DNA of 5,296 nucleotides, from contig JAUVIB010000266.1 in NCBI GenBank assembly GCA_030592985.1, positions 1 to 5,296 on the forward strand. The letters run 5' to 3'. How positions within the stretch are numbered: the first letter of the stretch is position 1; every line of letters starts with the position of its first letter. Below are positions 1 through 5,296 of this stretch, piece after piece. Below the pieces are notes generated by a model. It searched no databases. It was not told where the DNA came from and saw only the letters and a program-made list of their open reading frames with translations. Origin of the DNA: Calditrichaceae bacterium. Its GTDB lineage: Bacteria > Calditrichota > Calditrichia > Calditrichales > Calditrichaceae. Both the position numbers and the translations under genes were made by a program.

Positions 1-1098
1 AAACTGGTTGATTTAGACTATCCATTTCTGGATTCTTTGGACAGGAATCTTGATACTAATTTTGATTTGTCGTTACTGTTTAATCCCGATAGTTTTAAGA
101 CGCAGCAAGTATCGCTTAAGAATTGGAATTTTGAATATTCTGGAAATAAAATGCATGACCCGGTATTGATATCGAATATCAATTTTACAATATACAATAT
201 GAAATATGCAGATAAGGAAAGTGGATTAGATGCTTATCAGGGCTCATTAAAATTTGGTGAGATAATTATGGAAAACTTTAAAACCCGGGACATAGGATTT
301 AGTTTTCATAAAGAAAAAGATGTATATCATTTTGACCCGGATATTATCAATATACTTGGCGGCGGGGATGCCAGGGAAGAAGGAACTTTTTGGATTGATG
401 TTTCCGATTCCTTACCATCCTACCACGCTCAATTTAAACTTTCCGATTTTGATATTGATGATATGATGCAAGGATTAGCAAGAAAAAAGATAGTTGAAGG
501 TAAAATGAATCTTGAATTTTTGTTTACTTCGAGAGGGAAGAGTATCGATGAGTTGTTAATGAATATTAATGGTGAAGCTATTACTACCGGACAGAATCTT
601 ATTTTATACGGTGTCGATCTTGATCATATTCTGGACAAAATTCAACGTTTTCAGTCTTTTAATTTAGTAGATATATCTGCATATTTTCTCGTAGGCCCTT
701 TAGCGCCGTTGGCAACTAAAGGGTTTGATGCCGCGAATATGATCTCAACATCTCTTGGAGATAAAACTATTGTTCCTCAACTAATTTCAAATTGGAAGGC
801 TGAAAACGGAACTGCTACGATTATAGATGCGGCGCTAAGTACTACAAAAAATCGAATTGCGGTCAAAGGACAGATTGATATTATCAAAGGTGAGTATAAT
901 GATATAACTGTCGCCGTTTTAAACAAAAGGGGCTGCTCCTTAATTAGCCAGACGATTAATGGTCCATTTGCAAATCCAAAACTTAGTGATTTACATGCGG
1001 TTGGTCCTATTCGCGGTACCTTGCAAAGTTTGTTGAATATGATTACCGGTAAGGACTGTAAGCCGTTTTATACAGGATCTCTTCCTCATCCCAATTAA
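1..1098 (+). CDS. AsmA-family envelope protein, C-terminal part (5' end outside the window)
   Basis: The frame is open from base 1 to the TAA at 1096-1098, giving 365 visible residues. The TTG at 37 is internal, because twelve sense codons precede it and no Shine-Dalgarno sequence stands before it. Visible residues about 270-330 carry the pattern typical of AsmA C-terminal domains: a GTATI strand, a KGQIDI strand, then 'GPFANPKLSD' (321-330). The end 'DCKPFYTGSLPHP' (352-364) resembles the conserved tail of many AsmA-like proteins. The rest is amphipathic beta-strand-rich sequence with no transmembrane segment. The family's N-terminal membrane anchor would lie upstream. AsmA-like proteins are anchored in the inner membrane and project into the periplasm; relatives (TamB, YhdP) are bridge-like proteins implicated in lipid transport and outer-membrane homeostasis. 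The family call is fairly firm, but the exact subfamily and substrate cannot be read. It converges on the barrel gene downstream. Confidence 0.8.
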   Translation, partial: KLVDLDYPFLDSLDRNLDTNFDLSLLFNPDSFKTQQVSLKNWNFEYSGNKMHDPVLISNINFTIYNMKYADKESGLDAYQGSLKFGEIIMENFKTRDIGFSFHKEKDVYHFDPDIINILGGGDAREEGTFWIDVSDSLPSYHAQFKLSDFDIDDMMQGLARKKIVEGKMNLEFLFTSRGKSIDELLMNINGEAITTGQNLILYGVDLDHILDKIQRFQSFNLVDISAYFLVGPLAPLATKGFDAANMISTSLGDKTIVPQLISNWKAENGTATIIDAALSTTKNRIAVKGQIDIIKGEYNDITVAVLNKRGCSLISQTINGPFANPKLSDLHAVGPIRGTLQSLLNMITGKDCKPFYTGSLPHPN

Positions 1099-1118
1099 TA
1101 GTTTTTGTTAAAAACTAT
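1098..1118 (+). terminator. AT-rich hairpin at the end of the AsmA-like gene (weak terminator candidate)
   Basis: A perfect 9-bp stem, ATAGTTTTT paired with AAAAACTAT, closes a 3-nt loop (GTT) and begins on the last base of the stop codon. It is almost entirely A-T paired and no U-run follows it on the plus strand, so it is not a classical intrinsic terminator. It could still protect a 3' end or act in both directions between the convergent genes. Confidence 0.3.
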
Positions 1119-1120
1119 GT

Positions 1121-1248
1121 AATTGTGTCGAAATTTATAGTCCATCATCTCCTTAGGGATATCTTTGCCTACTCGGCTAGGTGAGGTACAAAGTAATGCC
1201 ACGGGCCCAGAGAAATACTTTCGGGAAAAGGGTGCTTTGGATAAAATT
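1121..1248. other. GC-richer structured block between convergent genes, unidentified
   Basis: Bases 1141-1240 contain 49 G or C out of 100, clearly above the AT-rich surroundings. Paired segments include CTTTG (1163-1167) with CAAAG (1189-1193), enclosing CCTA (1168-1171) with TAGG (1178-1181). There is also a small hairpin CTTT (1218-1221) with AAAG (1227-1230), and a GGGCCC palindrome at 1203-1208. I could not match it to a riboswitch, tRNA, SRP RNA, 6S RNA or group II intron domain V from memory. It could be a structured RNA, a dispersed intergenic repeat or a gene remnant. On the minus strand the frame from 1259 to the stop at 1095-1097 is open for 54 codons, but it has no credible start. 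Confidence 0.35.
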
Positions 1249-2262
1249 TTAATACGCCACTACCAGCTGAAATAGTGCTGTATTTTCTGCTGTTAGATCT
1301 TTCATATGATCAGAACGTATTTCAATACGAGCCGAGCAATTTTCTGTAAAGTTGTAACCCAACCCCAGAGTGTATCTTATTTTAGAATCACAAGAACCAC
1401 TTAAATCTCTATCCACCTGTGCTTGACAAAAACCATAGCGTAGCGTAAAAAAGAGGGGTAAATCAATCATATCCTCCAATTCGGTTAAGACTTGAAAATA
1501 GAATCCTTCTCTATTGTTCATACCGAGTGTATCCAAATCGCCTTCATATAATGCATTTGTCCACAAATACTCCGATTTTATCTCAATGGGTTCCCATTCA
1601 AATTGAAGATCCACTCCTTGCAACCAATTTGTTCTTTCGCTTGTATTATTAAAATCCGAAGCATGGGAGAGCCCCAACTTTAAAGAAGGAAGCAGATTAA
1701 ATCTAAAATTACCGCCCAGATTAAACCCTTCGGAAAAACCGTTAACGGCCCATAATTCAACAACATAGAATTTTCGCATCATATGAATACCAATTCCAAT
1801 GTCGTTCCATCCGCCAATGGTCTTTTCAATGACTAAGGGCTGGCTGACTACCGGCCGATCCGGTGATGCAAAAGATAAGTAATCCAGACCAAAATGGATG
1901 TCGAATTTTCCCACAACAATACCGAAGTGTTCCAATTCTTCTTCCCGGCGTGGATGCATGGCATGACCCTTAATCAGGTTATAATGAAGAAAAGCCATGG
2001 CTAAATTCAAATTGTCCAACTCAGGATCATAAGCAATAGCGGTCCCGAGAGAAATATGTCCCTCATAACTGCTGCTTATGTCAATTTCAAATTGATTAAT
2101 CTGAAATCCGTTATTTAAATTTTCTGAGAAATTATGATTATGAACAACATCAAAAAAACCGGTAATCTCAATTTGTGCCAGCCCTTTATCCTGGAAAATA
2201 AATAAAAGAAGAATAAATACTATAAATCTGACTTTATTGAATTTTGTGCGACAGCCACTCAT
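1249..2262 (-). CDS. Porin-like outer-membrane beta-barrel protein
   Basis: This encodes 337 residues with an N-terminal signal peptide: basic residues up to about 12, a hydrophobic core (VRFIVFILLLFIF, 11-23), and cleavage probably after GLA (27-29). The mature part alternates hydrophobic and polar residues in strands of about ten, such as the QINQFEIDIS strand near the N-terminus, with charged or Gly/Asn turns. It ends in 'LFQLVVAY', an aromatic-terminated last strand typical of barrels recognised by the BAM complex. Size and strand pattern suit a porin-like channel, loosely like the OprO/P-type or generic FCB porins, but no substrate-defining motif is visible. A His-rich loop (GHAMHPRREEELEH) lies about a third of the way in. 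The start is the ATG at 2260-2262, with GGAGG at 2267-2271 only 4 nt upstream. No later ATG or GTG precedes the hydrophobic core. It probably has its own promoter, because a terminator lies upstream. Confidence 0.75.
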   Translation of the reverse strand: MSGCRTKFNKVRFIVFILLLFIFQDKGLAQIEITGFFDVVHNHNFSENLNNGFQINQFEIDISSSYEGHISLGTAIAYDPELDNLNLAMAFLHYNLIKGHAMHPRREEELEHFGIVVGKFDIHFGLDYLSFASPDRPVVSQPLVIEKTIGGWNDIGIGIHMMRKFYVVELWAVNGFSEGFNLGGNFRFNLLPSLKLGLSHASDFNNTSERTNWLQGVDLQFEWEPIEIKSEYLWTNALYEGDLDTLGMNNREGFYFQVLTELEDMIDLPLFFTLRYGFCQAQVDRDLSGSCDSKIRYTLGLGYNFTENCSARIEIRSDHMKDLTAENTALFQLVVAY

Positions 2263-2266
2263 AAGA

Positions 2267-2271
2267 CCTCC
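2267..2271 (-). promoter_or_regulatory. Ribosome binding site of the barrel gene, tightly spaced
   Basis: GGAGG on the minus strand is 4 nt from the ATG at 2262, shorter than the other Shine-Dalgarno spacings here (8 and 9 nt). The site overlaps an ATG at 2271-2273 that would encode only M-E-V-L before a TGA overlapping the barrel start (ATGA). That mini-frame has no Shine-Dalgarno sequence of its own and is probably coincidental. Confidence 0.6.
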
Positions 2272-2273
2272 AT

Positions 2274-2293
2274 GAGTAAATAATTACTTACTC
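2274..2293. promoter_or_regulatory. 20-bp near-palindrome upstream of the barrel gene (operator or 5'-UTR hairpin candidate)
   Basis: The left half GAGTAAATAA and the right half TTACTTACTC are inverted repeats matching at 9 of 10 positions, with no spacer. The element sits between the upstream terminator and the barrel ribosome binding site, ending 2 bp before the GGAGG. It is where a regulator could block transcription or where a leader hairpin could mask the ribosome binding site. No matching second copy was seen in the window. The function is inferred from symmetry and position only. Confidence 0.4.
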
Positions 2294-2302
2294 TAAGGTT
2301 TT

Positions 2303-2333
2303 AAAAAAAACTCAGGAAATTCCTGAGTTTTTT
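2303..2333 (-). terminator. Intrinsic terminator of the LTXXQ gene (bidirectional in form)
   Basis: CTCAGG (2311-2316) and CCTGAG (2322-2327) form a 6-bp stem around the loop AAATT, extended by A-T pairs. The stem is flanked by A8 (2303-2310) and T6 (2328-2333). On the minus strand this reads as a GC stem followed by eight T residues, directly after the stop codon of the LTXXQ gene. No plus-strand gene ends here, so its working direction is minus. It separates the LTXXQ and barrel transcription units. Confidence 0.85.
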
Positions 2334-2348
2334 ATAATTAATTATTAA

Positions 2349-2885
2349 TTAATATCTGTAAGGACAATTAGCGGAGCGATATCCCTGTCCGCGTCCTCCA
2401 CCGTTTCCACGACCGTTACCCATACCTTTACCATAACCGCGTCCCTGGCCGCTGCCATTAGCAAGGCCAAAACCAAGACCCATCCCGCGTCCTGCCGGAA
2501 GCATAGCAGCCTGCTCAGCAGTTAGAACTTTACGGGCATTAATACGGATTTGTAACGATTTTTCCTGCAATTTTTGCCGTGCAGTTAACATCTCTTTTTG
2601 CAAGGAGATAATTTTTGTTTGATTCTTTTCCAACTCTGGCATTAAGGTGCGAACTTCCATTGCTTTACTCTGAAGCTCGGTACGCAGTGCAAGGGTTTCC
2701 TTGGAAAAGGCGTTGCGTATATCATTTAGTTTAGTTGTCTGCTCAGTTGTTAAATTAAGATTTCCGGCATACAAATTCATACCACCTCTCTGCATACCGC
2801 CCCAATTACCTCTATTTTGTGAAAATCCATTAGAAAAAAAGGCAAACATTAAAACGATACTTAATAAATACGAAAACTTCTTCAT
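2349..2885 (-). CDS. Spy/CpxP-like LTXXQ periplasmic protein with Gly/Arg-rich tail
   Basis: This encodes 178 residues. A signal peptide spans 1-22 (MKKF, then a hydrophobic run, with cleavage probably after GFS). Two LTXXQ-type motifs follow, LTTEQ at 45-49 and LTAEQ at 121-125, bounding a charged helical stretch rich in Lys, Glu and Gln. This is the layout of the Spy/CpxP/ZraP/CnrX group (periplasmic chaperones or metal sensors, Metal_resist-like). Residues 131-178 are a low-complexity Gly/Arg/Met/Asn tail ending in 'NCPYRY'. There is no histidine anywhere and only one cysteine (174), so His-based metal binding as in ZraP or CnrX is unlikely. A Spy-like chaperone or envelope-stress role is the better inference. 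The start chosen is the ATG at 2883-2885, because the in-frame TTG at 2900 lies on the Shine-Dalgarno sequence itself. It is transcribed alone and closed by the terminator just downstream. Confidence 0.8.
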   Translation of the reverse strand: MKKFSYLLSIVLMFAFFSNGFSQNRGNWGGMQRGGMNLYAGNLNLTTEQTTKLNDIRNAFSKETLALRTELQSKAMEVRTLMPELEKNQTKIISLQKEMLTARQKLQEKSLQIRINARKVLTAEQAAMLPAGRGMGLGFGLANGSGQGRGYGKGMGNGRGNGGGRGQGYRSANCPYRY

Positions 2886-2893
2886 TGTAAAAT

Positions 2894-2898
2894 CCTCC
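2894..2898 (-). promoter_or_regulatory. Ribosome binding site that fixes the LTXXQ gene start
   Basis: GGAGG on the minus strand is 8 nt from the ATG at 2885. The in-frame TTG at 2900 contributes the first G of this site, so it cannot be the start codon. The first five codons of the longer frame (M-E-D-F-T) are therefore untranslated leader. Confidence 0.8.
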
Positions 2899-3231
2899 AA
2901 AAATAAATTTAAATTAATTAGATTAACCCGGTTTTAATCGCTTTCAAATAGTAATACAAGAGGATTTTAATTTTTCTTTCATTTTTTATAAAATAAATTT
3001 ATTATAGCTTACAGACTCCTGATGCAAAACAGATAAATCAACAATTATTAGCAATTGATTGCAATGACTCAGTGAATTTAGAAAATGCCTGTATTAAGCC
3101 TATTGAAATGATGTTTTATACCAAAAATTGTGGCATTACGGCTTTGGGTGATTAATGACATTTATTATATCCTTACAAAATTACACATGATAATTCTCAT
3201 AAATTCAAAAAAAGATTTACGAAAAAAATCC

Positions 3232-3259
3232 TTGCATTTTATTAAATCTTTTGTAAGAT
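3232..3259 (+). promoter_or_regulatory. Candidate distal promoter for the beta-helix gene
   Basis: TTGCAT (3232-3237) and TAAGAT (3254-3259) are separated by 16 nt in a sigma70-like arrangement. If used, it would leave a leader of roughly 200 nt before the ATG at 3467. The motif matches are partial and the background is very AT-rich. Confidence 0.3.
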
Positions 3260-3408
3260 ATTTTATAGTGATTTAATTGTAGTATTAAGGAATTAACTGA
3301 AAAGGTTCACATTCAATGAGCCTAATGATGCAATTGAGATTATTTCATTTATACTCTTCTTGAAAGTGGACATTTCTCCGTGCTGTACTGATTGCAAGCA
3401 ATAAAAGA

Positions 3409-3438
3409 TTGAGTTAAATTATTTGAAAAATATATACA
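3409..3438 (+). promoter_or_regulatory. Candidate proximal promoter for the beta-helix gene
   Basis: TTGAGT (3409-3414) and TATACA (3433-3438), 18 nt apart, would start transcription about 20 nt before the gene. An overlapping alternative is TTGCAA (3392-3397) with TAAATT (3415-3420) at 17 nt spacing. The sequence alone does not decide between these and the distal candidate. Confidence 0.25.
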
Positions 3439-3451
3439 ATTATATTTAATC

Positions 3452-3457
3452 AGGAGG
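3452..3457 (+). promoter_or_regulatory. Ribosome binding site of the beta-helix gene
   Basis: A perfect AGGAGG stands 9 nt before the ATG at 3467, fixing that start just ahead of a clear signal peptide. Confidence 0.85.
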
Positions 3458-3466
3458 AAAAATACA

Positions 3467-4690
3467 ATGAAAACACTTTTTATTTTATTAATTAGTCTAT
3501 TGTTTTTTTCAAAAGCGCGAGCTACAATATGGACGGTGGATGATGATGGAACAGCTCAGTTTATAAAAATACAAGACGCGATTGATGCTGCAAGTTATGG
3601 AGATACCGTTTATGTTTTAAATGGAGTATATCCGGAAAGCATAGCGCTTACACCGGGAATAAGCATAATAGGTGAAAATAATGACAGTACTTTTGTTCTT
3701 GGTACAATAGAAGAAAATAATATCATTGAGATCGAAATTGGTTGTACCGTAAAGGGCTTAAATATATTGGCTAGTAATAATAATATAAATATTGTAAATG
3801 GAATAGCTTTTGGTATTTCTTCATTAACACCTGATACTTTTGATATTAAAATAAGAAATAATAAAATTGTTAAATGTGATCATGGAATTATTATTTTGTC
3901 AAATAATTCTGCAAATAAATATCTTATTACTATTGAAAATAATATTATTCAGAACAATAATATAGGTATTGATCTATTTTATATAGATTCCATCGAGATA
4001 GCAAATAATTTAATATTTAATAATTCAACTGGAATTAATATACAAGAATCTCCTTTTTGGAGATATGATTGGGATATAAGAATATATGGTAATGATATTG
4101 AAAATAATGATAATGGAATTAATTTATGTGGCGGTCGCGTGACAAAATCATCAAATTCACCTGTTACTACCATATTTGATGCGACTAGAAATTGGTGGGG
4201 TACAACAATTGATTCGGAAATACAGAACACCATTTGTGACTGGGAGGATAGAAAAGTAGATTATAACAATTGGTTATATGCCGGCGTTGAAACTCCTATA
4301 GAAAGACAGGATAACGGTATCCATAGGAATAATATTCTTAATAATAATCAATGGAATATTTATGTCGGTTTAGATATTGGCAGCATTTATGAAGGAAAAG
4401 AGGATATAATAAATGACTTCCATTTATATAACAACTATCCCAATCCTTTTAATTCCTCAACCCAGATACAATATGTGATTAAAAAACCGGGGCATGTTCA
4501 AATATCAATTTATAATCCGTTGGGTAAGTTGATTAAGAAATTAGTAAATCAATATCAGAGGGCAGGTACAAATAAGATAACCTGGAATGGTAAAGGAGAT
4601 AATAATATATCCGTACCATCAGGATTGTACTATTACAAAATAACTTATGGAAATATGAGCACAACAAAAAAAATGATAATTTTAAAATAA
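3467..4690 (+). CDS. Secreted right-handed beta-helix protein with T9SS type A sorting domain
   Basis: This encodes 407 residues. A signal peptide spans 1-19 with cleavage after ARA. Next comes 'WTVDDDGTAQFIKIQDAIDAA' region sequence (22-42) and 'GDTVYVLNGVYPE' (45-57), the usual entry to NosD/DUF1565-like pectin-lyase-fold proteins. Short rungs of the form 'I-NN-I-x-NN-x-GI' repeat from about 90 to 222 (PbH1-type repeats). A 'RNWWGT' element (241-246), followed by 'IQNTICDW' and 'VDYNNWL', is common near the end of such helices. After a linker, residues 318-407 match the T9SS C-terminal domain: YNNYPNPFN, IYNPLGKLIKKL, TWNGKGDN, SGLYYYKI and a lysine-containing last strand. The protein should cross the inner membrane by Sec and be exported or surface-attached by T9SS, with the C-terminal domain removed. 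Catalytic residues of a polysaccharide lyase are not recognisable; adhesion or carbohydrate binding is equally possible. It is visibly more AT- and Asn/Ile-rich than its neighbours. Confidence 0.85.
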   Translation: MKTLFILLISLLFFSKARATIWTVDDDGTAQFIKIQDAIDAASYGDTVYVLNGVYPESIALTPGISIIGENNDSTFVLGTIEENNIIEIEIGCTVKGLNILASNNNINIVNGIAFGISSLTPDTFDIKIRNNKIVKCDHGIIILSNNSANKYLITIENNIIQNNNIGIDLFYIDSIEIANNLIFNNSTGINIQESPFWRYDWDIRIYGNDIENNDNGINLCGGRVTKSSNSPVTTIFDATRNWWGTTIDSEIQNTICDWEDRKVDYNNWLYAGVETPIERQDNGIHRNNILNNNQWNIYVGLDIGSIYEGKEDIINDFHLYNNYPNPFNSSTQIQYVIKKPGHVQISIYNPLGKLIKKLVNQYQRAGTNKITWNGKGDNNISVPSGLYYYKITYGNMSTTKKMIILK

Positions 4691-4808
4691 TTACAAACAC
4701 AAAATTAAAAGGGCTTATTCATGCAATTATCAATTTTATTCAATACAAAAAAATGATAAGCATATTTCTTATGCAAAGCGCGATAATTTTGATATTGTTT
4801 CTTTATCT

Positions 4809-5296
4809 TTAGCGGTTAATATTTTTGTTTTGCGAATTTTTTCGAATCCTTTGTCCGCGCCCCAGCCAGCGCCGGATTTCACCTGCTTTGAATTCTGTTT
4901 CTCCTGTTATTTCACCAATAATTTTAATTAGTTGATTTTTTTGCAGTGTGATCCGGCCGCGTAAAATCGTTTGTGATATATCAATTGTCCAGGTCTTATC
5001 CTGAAAATCGTTGATTAAAATTTTATCTTCCTCTATAATAGTTATGATTTCTCCCCCAAGAAGGCCTTTTTCCGGTGAGCTCCACATCTCTTTTTTCCGG
5101 TTTCCCATTCCCCTGTAAAAAGGAACCCTTTCTTCAAACACGGTTTCTACCTTTTCCGAAAATCCTGTTTGGTTTAAAAACGCGCCTCCCATTAGTGATA
5201 GCACAAGGATTATGAAAATAATTAGTATTGCGCTTTTACGATATCCTCTCTCTGTGCGCCTAAAATAGTAATAGATGAGTATGGAAAATAGGATTA
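4809..5296 (-). CDS. Membrane protein with C-terminal beta-rich (OB-like) domain, 5' end outside the window
   Basis: The frame is open from the window edge to the TAA at 4809-4811, giving 161 visible residues. The GTG at 5204 is not a credible start, because it lies inside a transmembrane segment and codons continue in frame to about 5294. Numbering from the edge, residues 1-11 are the end of one hydrophobic helix and 12-20 are a basic loop (RRTERGYRK). Residues 21-40 form a second helix (SAILIIFIILVLSLM). Residues 41-161 are soluble. By the positive-inside rule the basic loop is cytoplasmic, so the C-terminal part is periplasmic. It contains 'MWSSPEKGLLGGEI' (70-83), then short strands around 'DFQDKTWTI' and 'LRGRI', 'IKIIGEITGETEFKAGEIRRW', and a basic tail. 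The strand pattern suggests a small OB-fold-like barrel. I recognise the general type as an uncharacterised membrane protein but cannot give a function. Confidence 0.7.
   Translation of the reverse strand, partial: ILFSILIYYYFRRTERGYRKSAILIIFIILVLSLMGGAFLNQTGFSEKVETVFEERVPFYRGMGNRKKEMWSSPEKGLLGGEIITIIEEDKILINDFQDKTWTIDISQTILRGRITLQKNQLIKIIGEITGETEFKAGEIRRWLGRGQRIRKNSQNKNINR

Larger units (their letters stand above)
2886..3466. other. 581-bp AT-rich intergenic region between divergent genes
   Basis: It holds the leaders of the LTXXQ gene (-) and the beta-helix gene (+), with candidate promoters listed separately. No tRNA, clear structured RNA or repeat array was seen. Two short open stretches without credible starts lie on the plus strand. 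Bases 2997-3155 give about 52 codons ending in 'KNCGITALGD', and bases 3297-3404 give 35 codons ending in 'CCTDCKQ'. Neither has a Shine-Dalgarno sequence plus start codon, so they are best read as chance or decayed coding sequence. For the LTXXQ gene the best minus-strand promoter guess is TTGAAA (around 2941-2946) with a TAATCT-like -10, which is weak. Confidence 0.5.

Noticed and set aside
37..39. TTG as the start of the AsmA-like gene
   Set aside because: Sense codons continue in frame to base 1, no ribosome binding site precedes it, and the expected N-terminal membrane anchor is missing, so the gene is cut by the window.
1141..1240. Riboswitch or known small RNA in the GC-richer block
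   Set aside because: Consensus cores I know for cobalamin, TPP, c-di-GMP, fluoride, SRP and group II domain V are absent, and the location at two 3' ends is atypical for a riboswitch. It was kept only as an unidentified element.
2701..2937. Plus-strand open frame of 78 codons
   Set aside because: It lies mostly opposite the LTXXQ gene, has no Shine-Dalgarno sequence and encodes no recognisable domain, so it is a shadow frame.
3361..3385. GAAAGTGGACA-like sequence resembling an insertion-sequence end
   Set aside because: No partner inverted repeat, target-site duplication or transposase fragment was found nearby.
3979..4233. Minus-strand open frame of 84 codons
   Set aside because: It is fully inside and opposite the beta-helix gene, whose signal peptide, repeats and sorting domain are clear.
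4756..4774. Possible terminator hairpin after the beta-helix gene
   Set aside because: Only 5-bp alternative stems form (GCATA with TATGC, or ATAAG with CTTAT), with no GC core and no T-run, so a terminator is not supported.
4850..4862. TTCGAATCC resembling a tRNA T-loop
   Set aside because: No acceptor stem, D-arm or anticodon arm can be built around it, and it lies within the coding sequence of the right-edge membrane protein.

Overview
This is an AT-rich window with Shine-Dalgarno-driven genes. It looks like a Gram-negative, outer-membrane bacterium of the wider Fibrobacterota-Chlorobiota-Bacteroidota (FCB) assemblage, such as Ignavibacteria, Calditrichota or candidate phyla like KSB1. 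The best clue is the secreted beta-helix protein ending in a type IX secretion (T9SS) 'YPNPFN' sorting domain. The other clues are a signal peptide ending in LAQ, an outer-membrane beta-barrel protein and an AsmA-like protein. The phylum cannot be fixed from this window.

Layout. At 1-1098 (+) lies the C-terminal part of an AsmA-family envelope protein, cut by the left edge. It converges on a porin-like outer-membrane beta-barrel protein (1249-2262, -). The gap between them holds a compact block of about 49% GC with hairpin potential that no gene explains. Upstream of the barrel gene is a strong hairpin terminator (2303-2333), followed by a 20-bp near-palindrome just before the barrel ribosome binding site. 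That terminator closes a Spy/CpxP-like LTXXQ periplasmic protein (2349-2885, -), whose proper start is the ATG at 2885. A 581-bp AT-rich intergenic region (2886-3466) separates it from the divergent beta-helix T9SS cargo gene (3467-4690, +). At the right edge a membrane protein gene (4809-5296, -) runs out of the window. Its frame is open to the last bases, so the GTG at 5204 is not its real start.

Together. Every gene is envelope-directed: membrane and periplasmic AsmA, an outer-membrane barrel, a periplasmic chaperone or sensor-like protein, a secreted beta-helix, and an inner-membrane protein with a probable periplasmic beta-rich domain. They do not form an operon. Strands alternate and a terminator separates the two same-strand neighbours, so a shared pathway is not shown. 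I found no rRNA, tRNA, CRISPR array, intact insertion sequence or complete defence system. The items most worth checking are the structured block at 1121-1248 and the palindrome at 2274-2293.
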